Shown in pieces: positions 9,165-18,519 of a stretch of 64,000 nucleotides of DNA. Position numbers and translations under genes: made by a program. Where the stretch lies: the NCBI GenBank assembly GCA_910584385.1, contig CAJUAK010000001.1:124001-188000 (forward strand). The letters run 5' to 3'. The notes under the pieces are model-generated. The model was not told the origin of the DNA and did no database searches. It saw only the letters and a program-made list of their open reading frames with translations. Numbering within the stretch: the stretch's first letter is position 1; each line of letters opens with the position of its first letter. The DNA comes from an uncultured Alphaproteobacteria bacterium. GTDB taxonomy: Bacteria; Pseudomonadota; Alphaproteobacteria; RF32; CAG-239.

Positions 9165-9425
9165 TTAATCCAAATCTTGGGTGGTTTCCTGATCCGCTTT
9201 GGCTTTTTCTTCTTTGGCTTTTTGTGCGGCTTCATTCTTTTTTGCAATGTTTTCCTTGGTCTCGTTAACCTTTCTTTCTAATTCTTTTTTGCCTTCCTTG
9301 GCTTTTTGGCTTAATGTTTGAAATTGCGATTCGAGCAGGCTTTTTATTTCAGGCAGGCGGTTTATGTTGAAAATTGCTAAAATGACAATTGCGATTAACA
9401 GCCATTCCCAAAAATTGTTTTCCAT
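9165..9425 (-). CDS. TatA/TatB-like Sec-independent translocase protein
   Basis: 86 residues: one N-terminal membrane helix (about 7-22), a short hinge (NINRLPE), an amphipathic helix and a long Lys/Glu/Ala-rich charged tail. This is the layout of TatA/TatB, in which the subunit polymerises or docks to pass folded proteins. The canonical Phe-Gly before the amphipathic helix is replaced by Phe-Asn, so the call is not certain. Context helps: in many alphaproteobacteria tatA lies just downstream of nagZ, as here (13 bases). No tatB or tatC follows; the next thing downstream is the tRNA-His duplication. Confidence 0.6.
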   Translation of the reverse strand: MENNFWEWLLIAIVILAIFNINRLPEIKSLLESQFQTLSQKAKEGKKELERKVNETKENIAKKNEAAQKAKEEKAKADQETTQDLD

Positions 9426-9437
9426 GTTTTTCTCCTT

Positions 9438-10502
9438 TTAATTTTGAAGCTGGTTTAAGACTTCTGTCGCATCGTAAGACTCTTGGTATTCCGGCATTTC
9501 GCCCATTAATGCAGCATAGGCCTTTTCTATTGTTTTTATATCTGTGTCTTGTTTTTTAGTTTCAAATAATTTTTGAATATTTGCAATTTTATTCAGCGAT
9601 TTATCCGACAAATATTGTTTTAACCGGCAAATTTCATCCATTTGTTCGATTTTCCCCTGGCAATAGCACACTGCTTCGCAGCCGGCGGCATATGCCGCGG
9701 ATGCTTTTTCGGATGTGCTTCCGCTTAAGGCTTTCATCTCAATGGCATCTGTTATCAGAAGCCCTGAAAATCCTATCTCTCCGCGGATAATTCCGTCGAT
9801 GCCTTTTTTACTTAAAGTCAGCGGAAGACGGTTGTCTATTTCCGGCAGCAGAATATGGGCTGTCATGCCAAACGGGCAGTCTTTGAGCTGTTGAAACGGA
9901 TAAAAATCTTTAGCGAGCTCTTTTAAGGTGTTGTTTAATACGGGCAGGTGCAAATGCGGGTCTGTTTGTGCTCTGCCGTGTCCAGGCATATGTTTTATAC
10001 AGGGCAAAATACCGTTTTTTATGTATTCATCCGCCATTGTCTTGCCTAAAATTGCCGTGGATTTTTCATTGTCTGAAAAACAACGGCTTTTTATTGCCGG
10101 TGTCGTATCCGGATAAGCCAAGTCAAGGACGGGAGCGTAATTTGTGTTAATACCGCAAGCATTTAAATCGCTGCTGATAAGCTGCGCATGATATTGTGCC
10201 GCCTGCCGGGCATCCTGCAACGTCAAGGCGCCAATCTGGCTGTTGCCCGCATATTTGCGGAAATATGGCGCGGTCAGCCGCTGTACCCTTCCGCCTTCCT
10301 GGTCTACAGCGATTAAAACATCTTTTCTGCCTATCGTTTCTCTAATTTCTTTGGTGAGGGATTTTATCTGCTGGGGCGTTTTTATGTTGCGGGCAAAAAG
10401 GCTGATGCCAAGGGGATTGTTTTTTTCAAAAAGATATTTTTCCTCATCTGTCAGGCAATATCCCGAGCAAGAAAGAAATGCCGCAAGAATTGGTTTTGCC
10501 AT
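9438..10502 (-). CDS. nagZ: Beta-N-acetylhexosaminidase NagZ (GH3)
   Basis: Cytoplasmic peptidoglycan-recycling enzyme releasing N-acetylglucosamine from anhydromuropeptides. The 354-residue GH3 single-domain form is normal. Signatures are AVDQEGGRVQRL near residue 65-76, the catalytic His loop KHMPGHG (170-176) and the nucleophile region ITDAIEMKAL near 255. There is no signal peptide. The M50 protease gene ends 8 bases upstream, so the SPOR-M50-nagZ-tatA genes look like one operon. Confidence 0.95.
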   Translation of the reverse strand: MAKPILAAFLSCSGYCLTDEEKYLFEKNNPLGISLFARNIKTPQQIKSLTKEIRETIGRKDVLIAVDQEGGRVQRLTAPYFRKYAGNSQIGALTLQDARQAAQYHAQLISSDLNACGINTNYAPVLDLAYPDTTPAIKSRCFSDNEKSTAILGKTMADEYIKNGILPCIKHMPGHGRAQTDPHLHLPVLNNTLKELAKDFYPFQQLKDCPFGMTAHILLPEIDNRLPLTLSKKGIDGIIRGEIGFSGLLITDAIEMKALSGSTSEKASAAYAAGCEAVCYCQGKIEQMDEICRLKQYLSDKSLNKIANIQKLFETKKQDTDIKTIEKAYAALMGEMPEYQESYDATEVLNQLQN

Positions 10503-10509
10503 TTAAGCC

Positions 10510-11166
10510 TCACATAAGAAAATTAATGAAGTATCTGGAGGATTTTATTAAAAAACGGCCGAAGAAATTCCAGTCATAGCCAAAATATCTTCCAAGAGAG
10601 GGGACGATGAAGCCGAATAAAATGATAAAACCCATGCCCAGGTTATCTGCAGCCAAATATTTTTGGATTTTGCCGTTGTTGCACCATCCCAGCAAAATTT
10701 TGGAACCGTCAAGCGGCGGAATTGGCAGTGCATTAAAAACGGCCAAAAGGACATTGAAAATAATCATGTTCATCAAAAACAGGCTGACCATGCCTTGCAG
10801 CGCAGGATTGCTTATATATGGCGCTGCAGAAAGGAGAATGCTGCTTAAAACGGCCAGCAGGATATTGGTTATAATTCCTGCTGAAGCGACTAAGACAACG
10901 CCTAAACGCGGCATTTTCAATGCGTCAAAGTTTACGGGAACCGGCTTTGCCCAGCCGAAAACAAATCCTGCTTTGCCAAGGATAAGCATTGCCGGCAGGA
11001 TAATTGTCCCGAATAAATCAATATGTTTTAACGGGTTTGGCGACAGGCGCCCAACTCTTTTTGCGGTGTCATCCCCTAAAAGGTATGCGGCATAGCCGTG
11101 AGCCATTTCATGAAGGATAATAGCGATTAAAATCGGCAAAAGGCTGATAATTGTAGCAAGATTCAT
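10510..11166 (-). CDS. Site-2-protease-like M50 metallopeptidase
   Basis: Membrane zinc protease of the SpoIVFB/Rv2869-like M50 group, 218 residues with about six hydrophobic segments. The zinc-binding HExxH is HEMAH at residues 19-23, and the third ligand motif is in NALPIPPLDGSKIL. There is no PDZ domain, unlike RseP, so it belongs to the short 'peptidase M50 family' class whose substrates are mostly unknown. It shares one base with the SPOR gene upstream. Confidence 0.85.
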   Translation of the reverse strand: MNLATIISLLPILIAIILHEMAHGYAAYLLGDDTAKRVGRLSPNPLKHIDLFGTIILPAMLILGKAGFVFGWAKPVPVNFDALKMPRLGVVLVASAGIITNILLAVLSSILLSAAPYISNPALQGMVSLFLMNMIIFNVLLAVFNALPIPPLDGSKILLGWCNNGKIQKYLAADNLGMGFIILFGFIVPSLGRYFGYDWNFFGRFLIKSSRYFINFLM

Positions 11167-12104
11167 TATTTTTTCTTTACGATGCAGGTTCCGCCCAATG
11201 ATTTAAGCTCAGAGCACAGCGCGTTGGCTTCTGCCTGCGTGGAGAAATTTCCGGCCTTTAAGCGGTAAAAAGTTCCTTTGGCTCCTAAATCTGCCGTTTC
11301 CACTTCATGGGGAAGTCCTTGAAGCGAAGAGTACTTCTTAGTTAACGCCGACCAGGATTTGTCAATGGCGGCTTTATTGGGCGAAGACATCAGTTGCAGC
11401 TGCCAGTTGCCTTTTGCAGCAACGGAAGTTTCCTCTTTAATGACGACTTTGATTGTTTCTTTGTCCGGGAGGGCTATGTTGTCCTTATTTTCTTGGGCTG
11501 CTTTTTGAGGTGCGGGCACTTTTTCCTGAGGGGCTTCCTGCGCAAGTGCTTTGACCGGAGCTTCTGCCGGAATGTCGACCATCTTGGGTTCGGGAAGTTT
11601 TGCGATATTTTTGCTGTCTGCTTCTTCAATAATTGCTTGTGCTTTTTCTGCCAAAGCATCGCTTTCTGCCGTGGAGGGCAATTCGGCTGTTTGTGCCTCC
11701 GGCGGCGTGATTACCGGCAATTGCGGCGTTTCCGGCGGCGGAAGCAGATTTTCAACTTTAGTGTTGTCATTTTTCTTTTCCAGAATGTCATAAACAGATT
11801 TGTCCTGGTTCTGAATTTCCATTCCGCCGGGTTCTGCCGGCTGGATTTTTACAGCTGTTTGCGGGCGGCGGATTACCGGAATTTCGCCTGGGTTATTTGC
11901 CGCATATTGGGGAGACAAAACCAGCCATCCGACGACGCCGGCCAAGGCTACGCCTGAAACAGCCCCGATAAAAACATTTTTTGAATGGCGGATTTCCCTG
12001 CGTTTTTCTTCCAATCCGGCAGCTGTTTGGTCTGCCAGCTTTTGGCGGAATTCATCCAAGAAATCATCGCTGTTTTTATTGTCTTCGGGGAAACCTTGAA
12101 ACAT
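11166..12104 (-). CDS. SPOR-domain cell-envelope protein
   Basis: Bitopic protein of 312 residues: a cytoplasmic N-terminus, one membrane helix at about 47-65 (GAVSGVALAGVVGWLVL), a long Pro/Ala/Glu-rich periplasmic linker (about 70-225) and a C-terminal SPOR domain (about 230-310). SPOR domains bind peptidoglycan lacking stem peptides, typically at the division septum. The gene sits between dgt and nagZ, the same place as the SPOR protein in other alphaproteobacteria. The partner is unknown. Confidence 0.85.
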   Translation of the reverse strand: MFQGFPEDNKNSDDFLDEFRQKLADQTAAGLEEKRREIRHSKNVFIGAVSGVALAGVVGWLVLSPQYAANNPGEIPVIRRPQTAVKIQPAEPGGMEIQNQDKSVYDILEKKNDNTKVENLLPPPETPQLPVITPPEAQTAELPSTAESDALAEKAQAIIEEADSKNIAKLPEPKMVDIPAEAPVKALAQEAPQEKVPAPQKAAQENKDNIALPDKETIKVVIKEETSVAAKGNWQLQLMSSPNKAAIDKSWSALTKKYSSLQGLPHEVETADLGAKGTFYRLKAGNFSTQAEANALCSELKSLGGTCIVKKK

Positions 12105-12176
12105 ATTTTGCCTCCTTGCATTCTGATATTTTTTAACTAATCTAGCATTAAAAGCTTGCTAAAGTTTTAACAAAAA

Positions 12177-13331
12177 TCAAAATCTGGTCTTTATATCAAA
12201 GAGTTTTTGATGTTCTTCTATCGCTCCCATGTCTGTCATGCCGGCGATATATGTGCATATTATATCCGCAAGCGCTTTTTCATCTGCCGCCGATTTTGCA
12301 AACTGGCGCTCGGGCGAGGGCAAAAGGTGCCAGTCTTCATAAAAGGCGTTAAAAAGCCCTTCAACGATTTTTGTGGATTTCATATCCATCCGGGCAACAG
12401 ATGTGTTGGTATAAAAATATTCCTTAAGGAATCGGCGCAGCATGGAAATTTGCTTTTGCATGCTTGAAGAAAAGCCGATAAGAAACTGCTTTTGCCTGCG
12501 TACGTCTTCTGCTGTTTTTACGCCAAGCGCCCTTATGCTGTTCCGGCTGTTTTCCAATGCGTCAAAAATCATGGAGGCAATCATGCTCCGGGTTATGGCA
12601 TATATCTTTATATTATTGTCTTTTCCTTGGTATTTTTCCGCGAGCTCGTCTAAAATTTTGCCAATGAAAGGAAGTTCGCGCAATTGTTCCAGCGAAAAGA
12701 ATCCGGCGCGGAATCCATCGTCGATATCGTGGTTTAGGTAAGCGATGTCATCGGCAATGGCCGCAACCTGTGCTTCTAAAGACGGATAATTTGCCAGGTC
12801 AAGGTCAAACTGTTTGTTAAAGCTTTTGAGCCAGCGGTTTGATACCTTTTTTATCGGGCCGTTATGTTTAACGGTTCCTTCCAGAGTCTCCCAGGAAAGG
12901 TTCAGCCCCGGAAATTCCGGGTAATGGGTTTCAAGGACAGTCATAATTTTCAAGGAATTTATATTATGGTCGAAACCGCCGAATTTTTTCATGGCATTGT
13001 TAAGTCCCCGTTCTCCGGCGTGTCCGAAAGGGGCATGTCCGAGGTCATGCGCTAAGGCAATGGCTTCGCCTAATTCTTCGTTTAACTCCAGACTTTTGCA
13101 TATTGTCCGGGTAATTTGGGCAACTTCGATGCTGTGGGTGAGCCGGGTTCGGTAGTTTTTGCCTTCATGATAGGCAAAAACCTGGGTTTTGCCGTCCAGC
13201 TTTCGAAATGCCGCGGAATGTATCAGCCTGTCCCGGTCCCTTTGGAACGGGGAGCGTATAATATTGGCAAAATCAGGATAAAGGCGCCCGCGGCTGGCTT
13301 CCGGGCGAGAGGCGTAAGTTGCTAAGACCAT
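12177..13331 (-). CDS. dgt: dGTPase-like HD-domain triphosphohydrolase
   Basis: Hydrolyses dNTPs to deoxynucleoside plus triphosphate, limiting dNTP pools. 384 residues. The N-terminal block RDRDRLIHSAAFRKLDGKTQVF and the metal-binding motifs RLTHSIEV and LAHDLGHAPFGHAGE are intact, and a later NHDIDDGF completes the HD set. The length fits the alphaproteobacterial type-2 'dGTPase-like' family, whose nucleotide preference varies. It is transcribed divergently from xthA (68-base gap). Confidence 0.93.
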   Translation of the reverse strand: MVLATYASRPEASRGRLYPDFANIIRSPFQRDRDRLIHSAAFRKLDGKTQVFAYHEGKNYRTRLTHSIEVAQITRTICKSLELNEELGEAIALAHDLGHAPFGHAGERGLNNAMKKFGGFDHNINSLKIMTVLETHYPEFPGLNLSWETLEGTVKHNGPIKKVSNRWLKSFNKQFDLDLANYPSLEAQVAAIADDIAYLNHDIDDGFRAGFFSLEQLRELPFIGKILDELAEKYQGKDNNIKIYAITRSMIASMIFDALENSRNSIRALGVKTAEDVRRQKQFLIGFSSSMQKQISMLRRFLKEYFYTNTSVARMDMKSTKIVEGLFNAFYEDWHLLPSPERQFAKSAADEKALADIICTYIAGMTDMGAIEEHQKLFDIKTRF

Positions 13332-13399
13332 GTTTTTTTCCTTTGCATCAGGATTATTTAAAGTGTATCTTAACTGTAATAAATCAATAAAGGGTTAAA

Positions 13400-14197
13400 A
13401 TGAAAATCGCTACTTATAATGTCAACTCCATTAATGCCAGGATAGAAAACCTTTCTTTGTGGCTTGCCCAAAGCCGTCCGGATATTGTTTTGCTTCAGGA
13501 AATTAAAACGGAATTTAACGGCTTTCCGTTTTTCGAATTGCAGGCTTTGGGGTATAATGCGGCTGTGCTTGGGCAAAAAAGCTATAACGGCGTGGCAATC
13601 CTCAGCCGGCATAAAATTAAAGTGGTTCATGAAGGGCTGCCCGGTTTTGCAGATGATAATGCCCGCTATTTGGAGGCTGATATCAATGTCTGCGGCGAAG
13701 AATACCGCGTGGCTTCGCTTTATCTGCCAAACGGCAACCCGCCGTATAACGCTCCGGATGATAGTTCAAAATTTGATTATAAACTGCGCTGGATGGAGGC
13801 TTTTTATGAACATGCGCAAAGTTTGCTGGCATTGCGGCGCCCGGTTATATTAGGCGGCGATTATAATGTGATTTTGACGCCGGATGACGTTTATGATGCG
13901 GAGCCTTTTAAAAATAATGCTTTATATCGGACGGAAGTCCGCCAAAGGTTTCGGGCTGTTGAATATTTGGGCTATTATGACGCTTACCGCAAAACCCATC
14001 CTGAAAAAACGGGGTACACTTTTTGGGATTACAGCGGGGCAGCATTGCAAAATGACGAAGGAATGCGCATTGACTATTTTTTGCTTTCGCCGGATGCCAT
14101 GGATAAGATGAAACATGTGGCGGTCGATGCCAGCCCCCGGCGCGGCGTTAAGCCTTCCGACCATACGGCTTTGGTGGCGGAGTTTGACGATGCCTAA
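13400..14197 (+). CDS. xthA: Exodeoxyribonuclease III
   Basis: AP endonuclease and 3'-5' exonuclease in base-excision repair. 265 residues. The DNase I-like fold motifs are all visible: ATYNVNSINAR at the N-terminus, LLQEIKTE (metal-binding Glu), GGDYNVILTPDDV, and the C-terminal RIDYFLLS and KPSDHTALVAEF (catalytic Asp-His). The stop codon region contains the RNase R start (8-base overlap), so the two are coupled. Confidence 0.95.
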   Translation: MKIATYNVNSINARIENLSLWLAQSRPDIVLLQEIKTEFNGFPFFELQALGYNAAVLGQKSYNGVAILSRHKIKVVHEGLPGFADDNARYLEADINVCGEEYRVASLYLPNGNPPYNAPDDSSKFDYKLRWMEAFYEHAQSLLALRRPVILGGDYNVILTPDDVYDAEPFKNNALYRTEVRQRFRAVEYLGYYDAYRKTHPEKTGYTFWDYSGAALQNDEGMRIDYFLLSPDAMDKMKHVAVDASPRRGVKPSDHTALVAEFDDA

Positions 14198-16169
14198 GAA
14201 ATTAAAGCGTAAAGGGCTGCCGGAAACGGCGCATCTCATTGTGTCCGGTATTTCCGATTTTGGGGATTTGATGGCGGAAACGGTTAAAAAGGAAGAAAAC
14301 CCCGGGAATTTTAAAATTTATATTTTGGAAAACCGTAAGATTAAACCGCCTTTGGAAATTGGCGATAAGTTTCTGGCGCATCTGATTCATAAAAAGAACA
14401 CTTATACTGCCAAGCCAATTGTCCGTACCGCGCAAGCGGCGCCCCAGGTGGAATATGTTTACGGCGTGATGGAAAAACGCAGCAGCGCCTATTATGCGCA
14501 GTCCGCAGAAAAAAATGCGCGTTTTGAATATCTGCTTTCCAATACAGGCAAGGCCAAACCCGGCGATTTTGTTAAGATTGCATTGGAAGGAAGCGGGCGT
14601 TTTAAAAGTGCCAGCGTTGTCAAAACCTATGGACGGTTTAACCTGTCTTTGAGCGCTGCGACGCTTATCCTTGAAAAATACGGGATACCGACAGCGTTTT
14701 CAGAAAAGGCTTTGGCGGAAGCCGGGCGGCTTCCCGAATTCCATAGCGAAGAAAGGAAAGATTATGTCCAAATTCCATTTGTTACCATCGACGGAGAAGA
14801 TTCCAGGGATTTTGATGATGCCATTGCAGCAGAGAAAACGGATTTAGGATACAGGATTTATGTGGCGATTGCCGATGTTGCCTTTTATGTACGGGAAGGT
14901 ACGGCTTTGGATCGGGAAGCTTATGCCCGGGGCAATTCGGTTTACCTGCCGAATATGGTGGTGCCTATGCTTCCGGAAGCGCTGTCAAATGATTTGTGTT
15001 CGCTGAACCCGGGAAAGAAGCGTGCGGCAATTGTCTGCACAATGGAAATCAACGAAGAGGGAAAAATAAAGGGATATTACTTTGAAAGGGCTGTTATAAA
15101 ATCTTTTGCGCGCCTGACTTACGGACAGGTGCAAAAAGCCTTGGAAGGCAAAAATGATTTGCCGGGACAGGCAGCGCTTTTGAAAAAAATCCTTCCTGAC
15201 TTGTACGGGGCTTTTGTTTTGCTGGACAATGCTCGGAAAAAGCGCGGCGCTTTAGAATTGGAAACAACTGAAATTAAAGTGGCGCTGGATAAAAATGGCG
15301 TGGTTAAATCGGTTTATGCGGCGGAGCGTTTTACGGCCCATCAGATTGTGGAAGAATTTATGATTGCGGCAAATGTGGCGGCAGCCAGCGCTTTGGAAAG
15401 CAAAAAAACAATATGCATGTATCGGGTGCATGACAAACCTAAAGAAGACCGGCTCAAAGATTTAGAACCTCTTTTGCGCAGCTTTAAAATGAAACTTCCG
15501 GATATTAATGCCATAAAGCCCAAACATTTTAACAATATTTTGAAAAAAAGCGAAAGTTTCGGGCAGATGATGGGCATCAGCGAAATGATTTTGCGCAGCC
15601 AGGCCCAGGCGGCCTATAGCCCGAAAAATATAGGGCATTTCGGGTTGGCTTTGCAAAAATACGCGCATTTTACATCGCCTATCCGCCGCTATGCTGACCT
15701 TTTAGTGCACCGCGCTTTGATTAAGGCTTATAAAATGCCGGAAGGCGGCGGGTTGAACAAGGATGATTTGTTTCAGGCCTGGGAAGAAACCGGCGCACAT
15801 CTCAGCGAAACGGAACGGCGGGCCATGAATGCGGAGAGGGATATTACCGCCCGTTTTGTCGCGGCATATCTGGAACCTTCTGTCGGGCAGGTTTTTGAAG
15901 TTAAGGTTTCAGGAATTTCAAAGGCCGGTTTATTTGTCAGTTTAGAGCAGGCCGGAGCAGAAGGGCTTATCCCCATGCGCTGTCTGCCAAACGACATCTA
16001 TATGCCGGGGGACGGCGGCTTGGTTTTGAAAGGGCGTTTCAGCGGGCATGTTTTTCGGCTGGGCGAAAAGGTTAAGGCCAGGTTATGCGAAGCTGTCCCC
16101 TTGAGCGGTGGTTTGATTTTTAATCTGGAGGAGGATTTTGCCGAACCCAAACGGAGGCGGAAGAAATGA
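14190..16169 (+). CDS. rnr: Ribonuclease R-type 3'-5' exoribonuclease
   Basis: Processive RNB-family exonuclease for structured RNA and rRNA quality control. I choose the ATG at 14190 (MPKKLKRKG), inside the end of xthA, rather than the more upstream in-frame start. 659 residues is shorter than the E. coli enzyme (813). A cold-shock-like RNA-binding region precedes the RNB catalytic domain, with TIDGEDSRDFDDAIA supplying the metal-binding aspartates and HFTSPIRRYADLLVHRAL the substrate channel. A C-terminal S1 domain (about 575-650) ends in a basic tail. The S41 peptidase start overlaps the stop by 4 bases. Confidence 0.9.
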   Translation: MPKKLKRKGLPETAHLIVSGISDFGDLMAETVKKEENPGNFKIYILENRKIKPPLEIGDKFLAHLIHKKNTYTAKPIVRTAQAAPQVEYVYGVMEKRSSAYYAQSAEKNARFEYLLSNTGKAKPGDFVKIALEGSGRFKSASVVKTYGRFNLSLSAATLILEKYGIPTAFSEKALAEAGRLPEFHSEERKDYVQIPFVTIDGEDSRDFDDAIAAEKTDLGYRIYVAIADVAFYVREGTALDREAYARGNSVYLPNMVVPMLPEALSNDLCSLNPGKKRAAIVCTMEINEEGKIKGYYFERAVIKSFARLTYGQVQKALEGKNDLPGQAALLKKILPDLYGAFVLLDNARKKRGALELETTEIKVALDKNGVVKSVYAAERFTAHQIVEEFMIAANVAAASALESKKTICMYRVHDKPKEDRLKDLEPLLRSFKMKLPDINAIKPKHFNNILKKSESFGQMMGISEMILRSQAQAAYSPKNIGHFGLALQKYAHFTSPIRRYADLLVHRALIKAYKMPEGGGLNKDDLFQAWEETGAHLSETERRAMNAERDITARFVAAYLEPSVGQVFEVKVSGISKAGLFVSLEQAGAEGLIPMRCLPNDIYMPGDGGLVLKGRFSGHVFRLGEKVKARLCEAVPLSGGLIFNLEEDFAEPKRRRKK

Positions 16170-17101
16170 AAAAGGTTTTATGCTTGTTGTGGTTTGGGTG
16201 TGTGTTTTTTTCTTGTGCCGCCCGGGCCGGCGGAACAGAAGATTTTTGCAAGCTCTATGCGGAGATGCCTAAGTCCTATGTGCGCCCGGTTAACGTAAAA
16301 GAGATTGCCGAAGCGGTTTTAAAGAATTTTTCAATTATGGATAAGCAGCTGCATCTTGGCGGAAAGGGGGATAAGCTGACCCTTTATTATAAAGGCAAAT
16401 CCTGGAGCTTTGCCAAGCCTAAAGGCGAGGATGATGCAAATGCCTGGTGCCGGCTGACTAAGGAAGTGGCGCAAAAAGCCGGCGAGTATTCGGAAAAATT
16501 CTTGGAAAATGATTATTTGCTGAGCGAAAAGGTCTTAACGGAAACTCTTCCGCTTTTTGACAAGGATTCAAAATTTTTTGGCGATGGTTTAGAAATGACA
16601 AATAAACGTTTGAAACATAAACGTTTATTTGCGGCGAGAATGGAAGAAAGCAAACGCCTTTATCTCAAGATAAGCATTTTCAACAGCCACAGTTTGGAGA
16701 ATCTGAAAAAAGCCTTTGCGGATTTTCCTGAAGCAGAAGCTTTGACAATAGATTTGCGCGGCAATCCCGGCGGATCTTTGGAAGCTGCCGTTGCGGCGGC
16801 CGATTTATTTTTAGACGGGGGGATTATTGTTTCGACCCATGATGAAAAAGGCGGCAGCGAAGTGTTTTATAATGCGGACGAAGCTGAAGAAATGGCGGGG
16901 AAGAAAATTTTGATTCTTGTCGACGGACAAACGGCCTCTGCGGCAGAAATGTTTGCTCAGGCGCTTGCCGACCAGGGGCGTGCCGAAGTCGAGGGAAGCG
17001 AGACCTATGGCAAAAAAACGCTGCAAAATTTGATAGAGCTTCCGGGAGGCGGGGTTGCCGCCGTAACGGAGGCTTATTTTCGGCCGCCGTCGGAAATTTG
17101 A
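16166..17101 (+). CDS. Secreted S41-family serine peptidase
   Basis: 311 residues with a signal peptide (about 1-22). The tail-specific protease core is visible: TIDLRGNPGGSLEAAVAAADLF, then DGQTASAAEMFAQAL with the likely nucleophile Ser, and GSETYGKKTLQ with the general-base Lys. No PDZ domain is apparent, so this is a short S41 form rather than a full CtpA. The N-terminal 140 residues are unfamiliar. The ATGA overlap with rnr indicates coupled translation; a functional link to RNase R is not implied. Confidence 0.8.
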   Translation: MKKVLCLLWFGCVFFSCAARAGGTEDFCKLYAEMPKSYVRPVNVKEIAEAVLKNFSIMDKQLHLGGKGDKLTLYYKGKSWSFAKPKGEDDANAWCRLTKEVAQKAGEYSEKFLENDYLLSEKVLTETLPLFDKDSKFFGDGLEMTNKRLKHKRLFAARMEESKRLYLKISIFNSHSLENLKKAFADFPEAEALTIDLRGNPGGSLEAAVAAADLFLDGGIIVSTHDEKGGSEVFYNADEAEEMAGKKILILVDGQTASAAEMFAQALADQGRAEVEGSETYGKKTLQNLIELPGGGVAAVTEAYFRPPSEI

Positions 17102-17129
17102 GAAAATGCTGCCGGAATGAAAATTATTG

Positions 17130-17157
17130 TTGACAGCGGCTTAAAAAAATGTATATT
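17130..17157 (+). promoter_or_regulatory. Sigma70-type promoter of rpmG
   Basis: A TTGACA box (17130-17135) and TATATT (17152-17157) are separated by 16 bases and lie 48 bases before the rpmG start, in the gap after the S41 gene. Confidence 0.6.
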
Positions 17158-17204
17158 ACGCCTAAATGTTTAATGTGTAACCTATTAATTTAAGAGATAA
17201 AGAA

Positions 17205-17372
17205 ATGGCAAAAGCAGTAAAAGTTAAAGTTAAATTGGAAAGCACCGCCGGTACCGGCACTTTTTACCTGGCTGAAAAAAATCCCAGAACTCATCCTGAA
17301 AAGCTGACTTTGAAGAAATATGACAAGAAGTCAAAAAAGCATGAAGAGTTTGTAGAAAAGAAATTAAAGTAA
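17205..17372 (+). CDS. rpmG: 50S ribosomal protein L33
   Basis: 55 residues beginning MAKAVKVKVKLESTAGTGTF and continuing YLAEKNPRTHPEKLTLKKYD, the proteobacterial cysteine-free L33 pattern. L33 sits near the E site of the large subunit. The ATG at 17205 follows AAGAGATAAAGAA, and the gene has its own promoter and terminator, so it is a monocistronic ribosomal gene away from rpmB. Confidence 0.96.
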   Translation: MAKAVKVKVKLESTAGTGTFYLAEKNPRTHPEKLTLKKYDKKSKKHEEFVEKKLK

Positions 17373-17392
17373 TTCTTTTAACGGAATTTTGC

Positions 17393-17420
17393 AAAGGCGC
17401 CAGGTTGGCGCCTTTTTTTT
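17393..17420 (+). terminator. Terminator of rpmG
   Basis: Stem GGCGCC / loop AGGTT / GGCGCC followed by eight T residues. Confidence 0.9.
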
Positions 17421-17459
17421 CGGCCGGATATATCTTTGTGCCGGCAGTGAATGCTGATT

Positions 17460-18401
17460 TTAATTTTCCAGAGGGTGCGCCTTGCGGTATTCTTTGGAAA
17501 GGTGTCCGATTTGGACATCCGTATACCTTTGCGTGGTGGTCAGCGAGGCATGCCCTAAGAGTTCCTGAATGGAACGCAGGTCTGTGCCTTCGCTTAATAA
17601 ATGCGTGGCAAAAGAATGGCGCAGAGCATGGGGCGTCAAATTATCGTTCAGGCCCAAAACAGCCCTGATTTTTGCCATTTGCCGCTGCACAATCCGAGGA
17701 GACAGGCGCTCTCCCCGGGCTCCCAGGAACAGAGGCTCTCCATGGCGGAAGTTATAGGGGCAAGCTTGTAAATAAGCGTCTATTTTTTCATAAATAACAG
17801 GAAGGAGAGGAACAATTCTTTCTTTATTTCCTTTGCCCAAAACCCTTAATGAGGCGCTTTGGGCCGTTATGTCTCCAAAGTTGAGCGACAGGGCTTCGGA
17901 TATACGCAAACCGCATCCGTAAAGTATTGTAAAAATGGCGGAATCCCGCAGCCCCTGCCACTCGTCTTTGCTGGCAGCCAAGGCCTTGTCAATCAAATCC
18001 ATAATTTCATTAAAATCTAAAGATTTGGGCAGTATTTTGCTTTTTCGCGGCGAAGATACGATACTGATGGCGTCATTTTTTACCAGATTATTGTCTTCTG
18101 CCCAGCGGAAGAAATTTTTTAAGGCGGAAATTTCGCGGGCCAGAGAACTGTTTTCGAGATGCCGGGCGTGCCGGCTGCTTAAATAATTGCGAAAATCCCT
18201 GATTGAAACTTCATCTAAAACTTTAAGCGAGACTTCTTTTTTGTTCTTATCTGCCAGAAAGTTCAGAAAAAATGAAAAATCCCTGGCGTAGGCATCAAGC
18301 GTGTGTTCAGAATAACGCCGTTCGTTCCGCAGGTAATTTTGCCAGCGGGAGATGGTTTGGAGAAGCTCAGAATCAGCCTGATAATTAATTTTATCTTTCA
18401 T
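17460..18401 (-). CDS. xerC: Tyrosine recombinase XerC
   Basis: Site-specific recombinase that with XerD resolves chromosome dimers at dif. 313 residues: an N-terminal SAM-like DNA-binding domain (about 15-110) and a catalytic domain with Arg in YGCGLRISEAL, His-x-x-Arg in HALRHSF, the second His in LGHASLTTTQ and the Tyr nucleophile in RYTDV. Placement beside priA and the ATP synthase genes matches the housekeeping alphaproteobacterial xerC rather than a phage integrase. It is transcribed convergently to rpmG and divergently to priA. Confidence 0.9.
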   Translation of the reverse strand: MKDKINYQADSELLQTISRWQNYLRNERRYSEHTLDAYARDFSFFLNFLADKNKKEVSLKVLDEVSIRDFRNYLSSRHARHLENSSLAREISALKNFFRWAEDNNLVKNDAISIVSSPRKSKILPKSLDFNEIMDLIDKALAASKDEWQGLRDSAIFTILYGCGLRISEALSLNFGDITAQSASLRVLGKGNKERIVPLLPVIYEKIDAYLQACPYNFRHGEPLFLGARGERLSPRIVQRQMAKIRAVLGLNDNLTPHALRHSFATHLLSEGTDLRSIQELLGHASLTTTQRYTDVQIGHLSKEYRKAHPLEN

Positions 18402-18519
18402 GATTGCTATTTTAAAATGAAAAAAGTTAAATTAAAGTGTAAATTTGTGGGGATATTCCCGGATGGCGGTTGGTTTTTTTATGCGCCGGATTTATGATGG
18501 AGAAAAAGAAGGTAAATGA

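Noticed and set aside
17460..18401. Phage integrase
   Set aside because: Position beside priA/atp and the sequence point to housekeeping XerC; it is 12 kb from the prophage.
18418..18498. 26-codon frame MKKVKLKCKFVGIFPDGGWF... before priA
   Set aside because: No ribosome site in front and no further support; it looks like leader sequence of priA.
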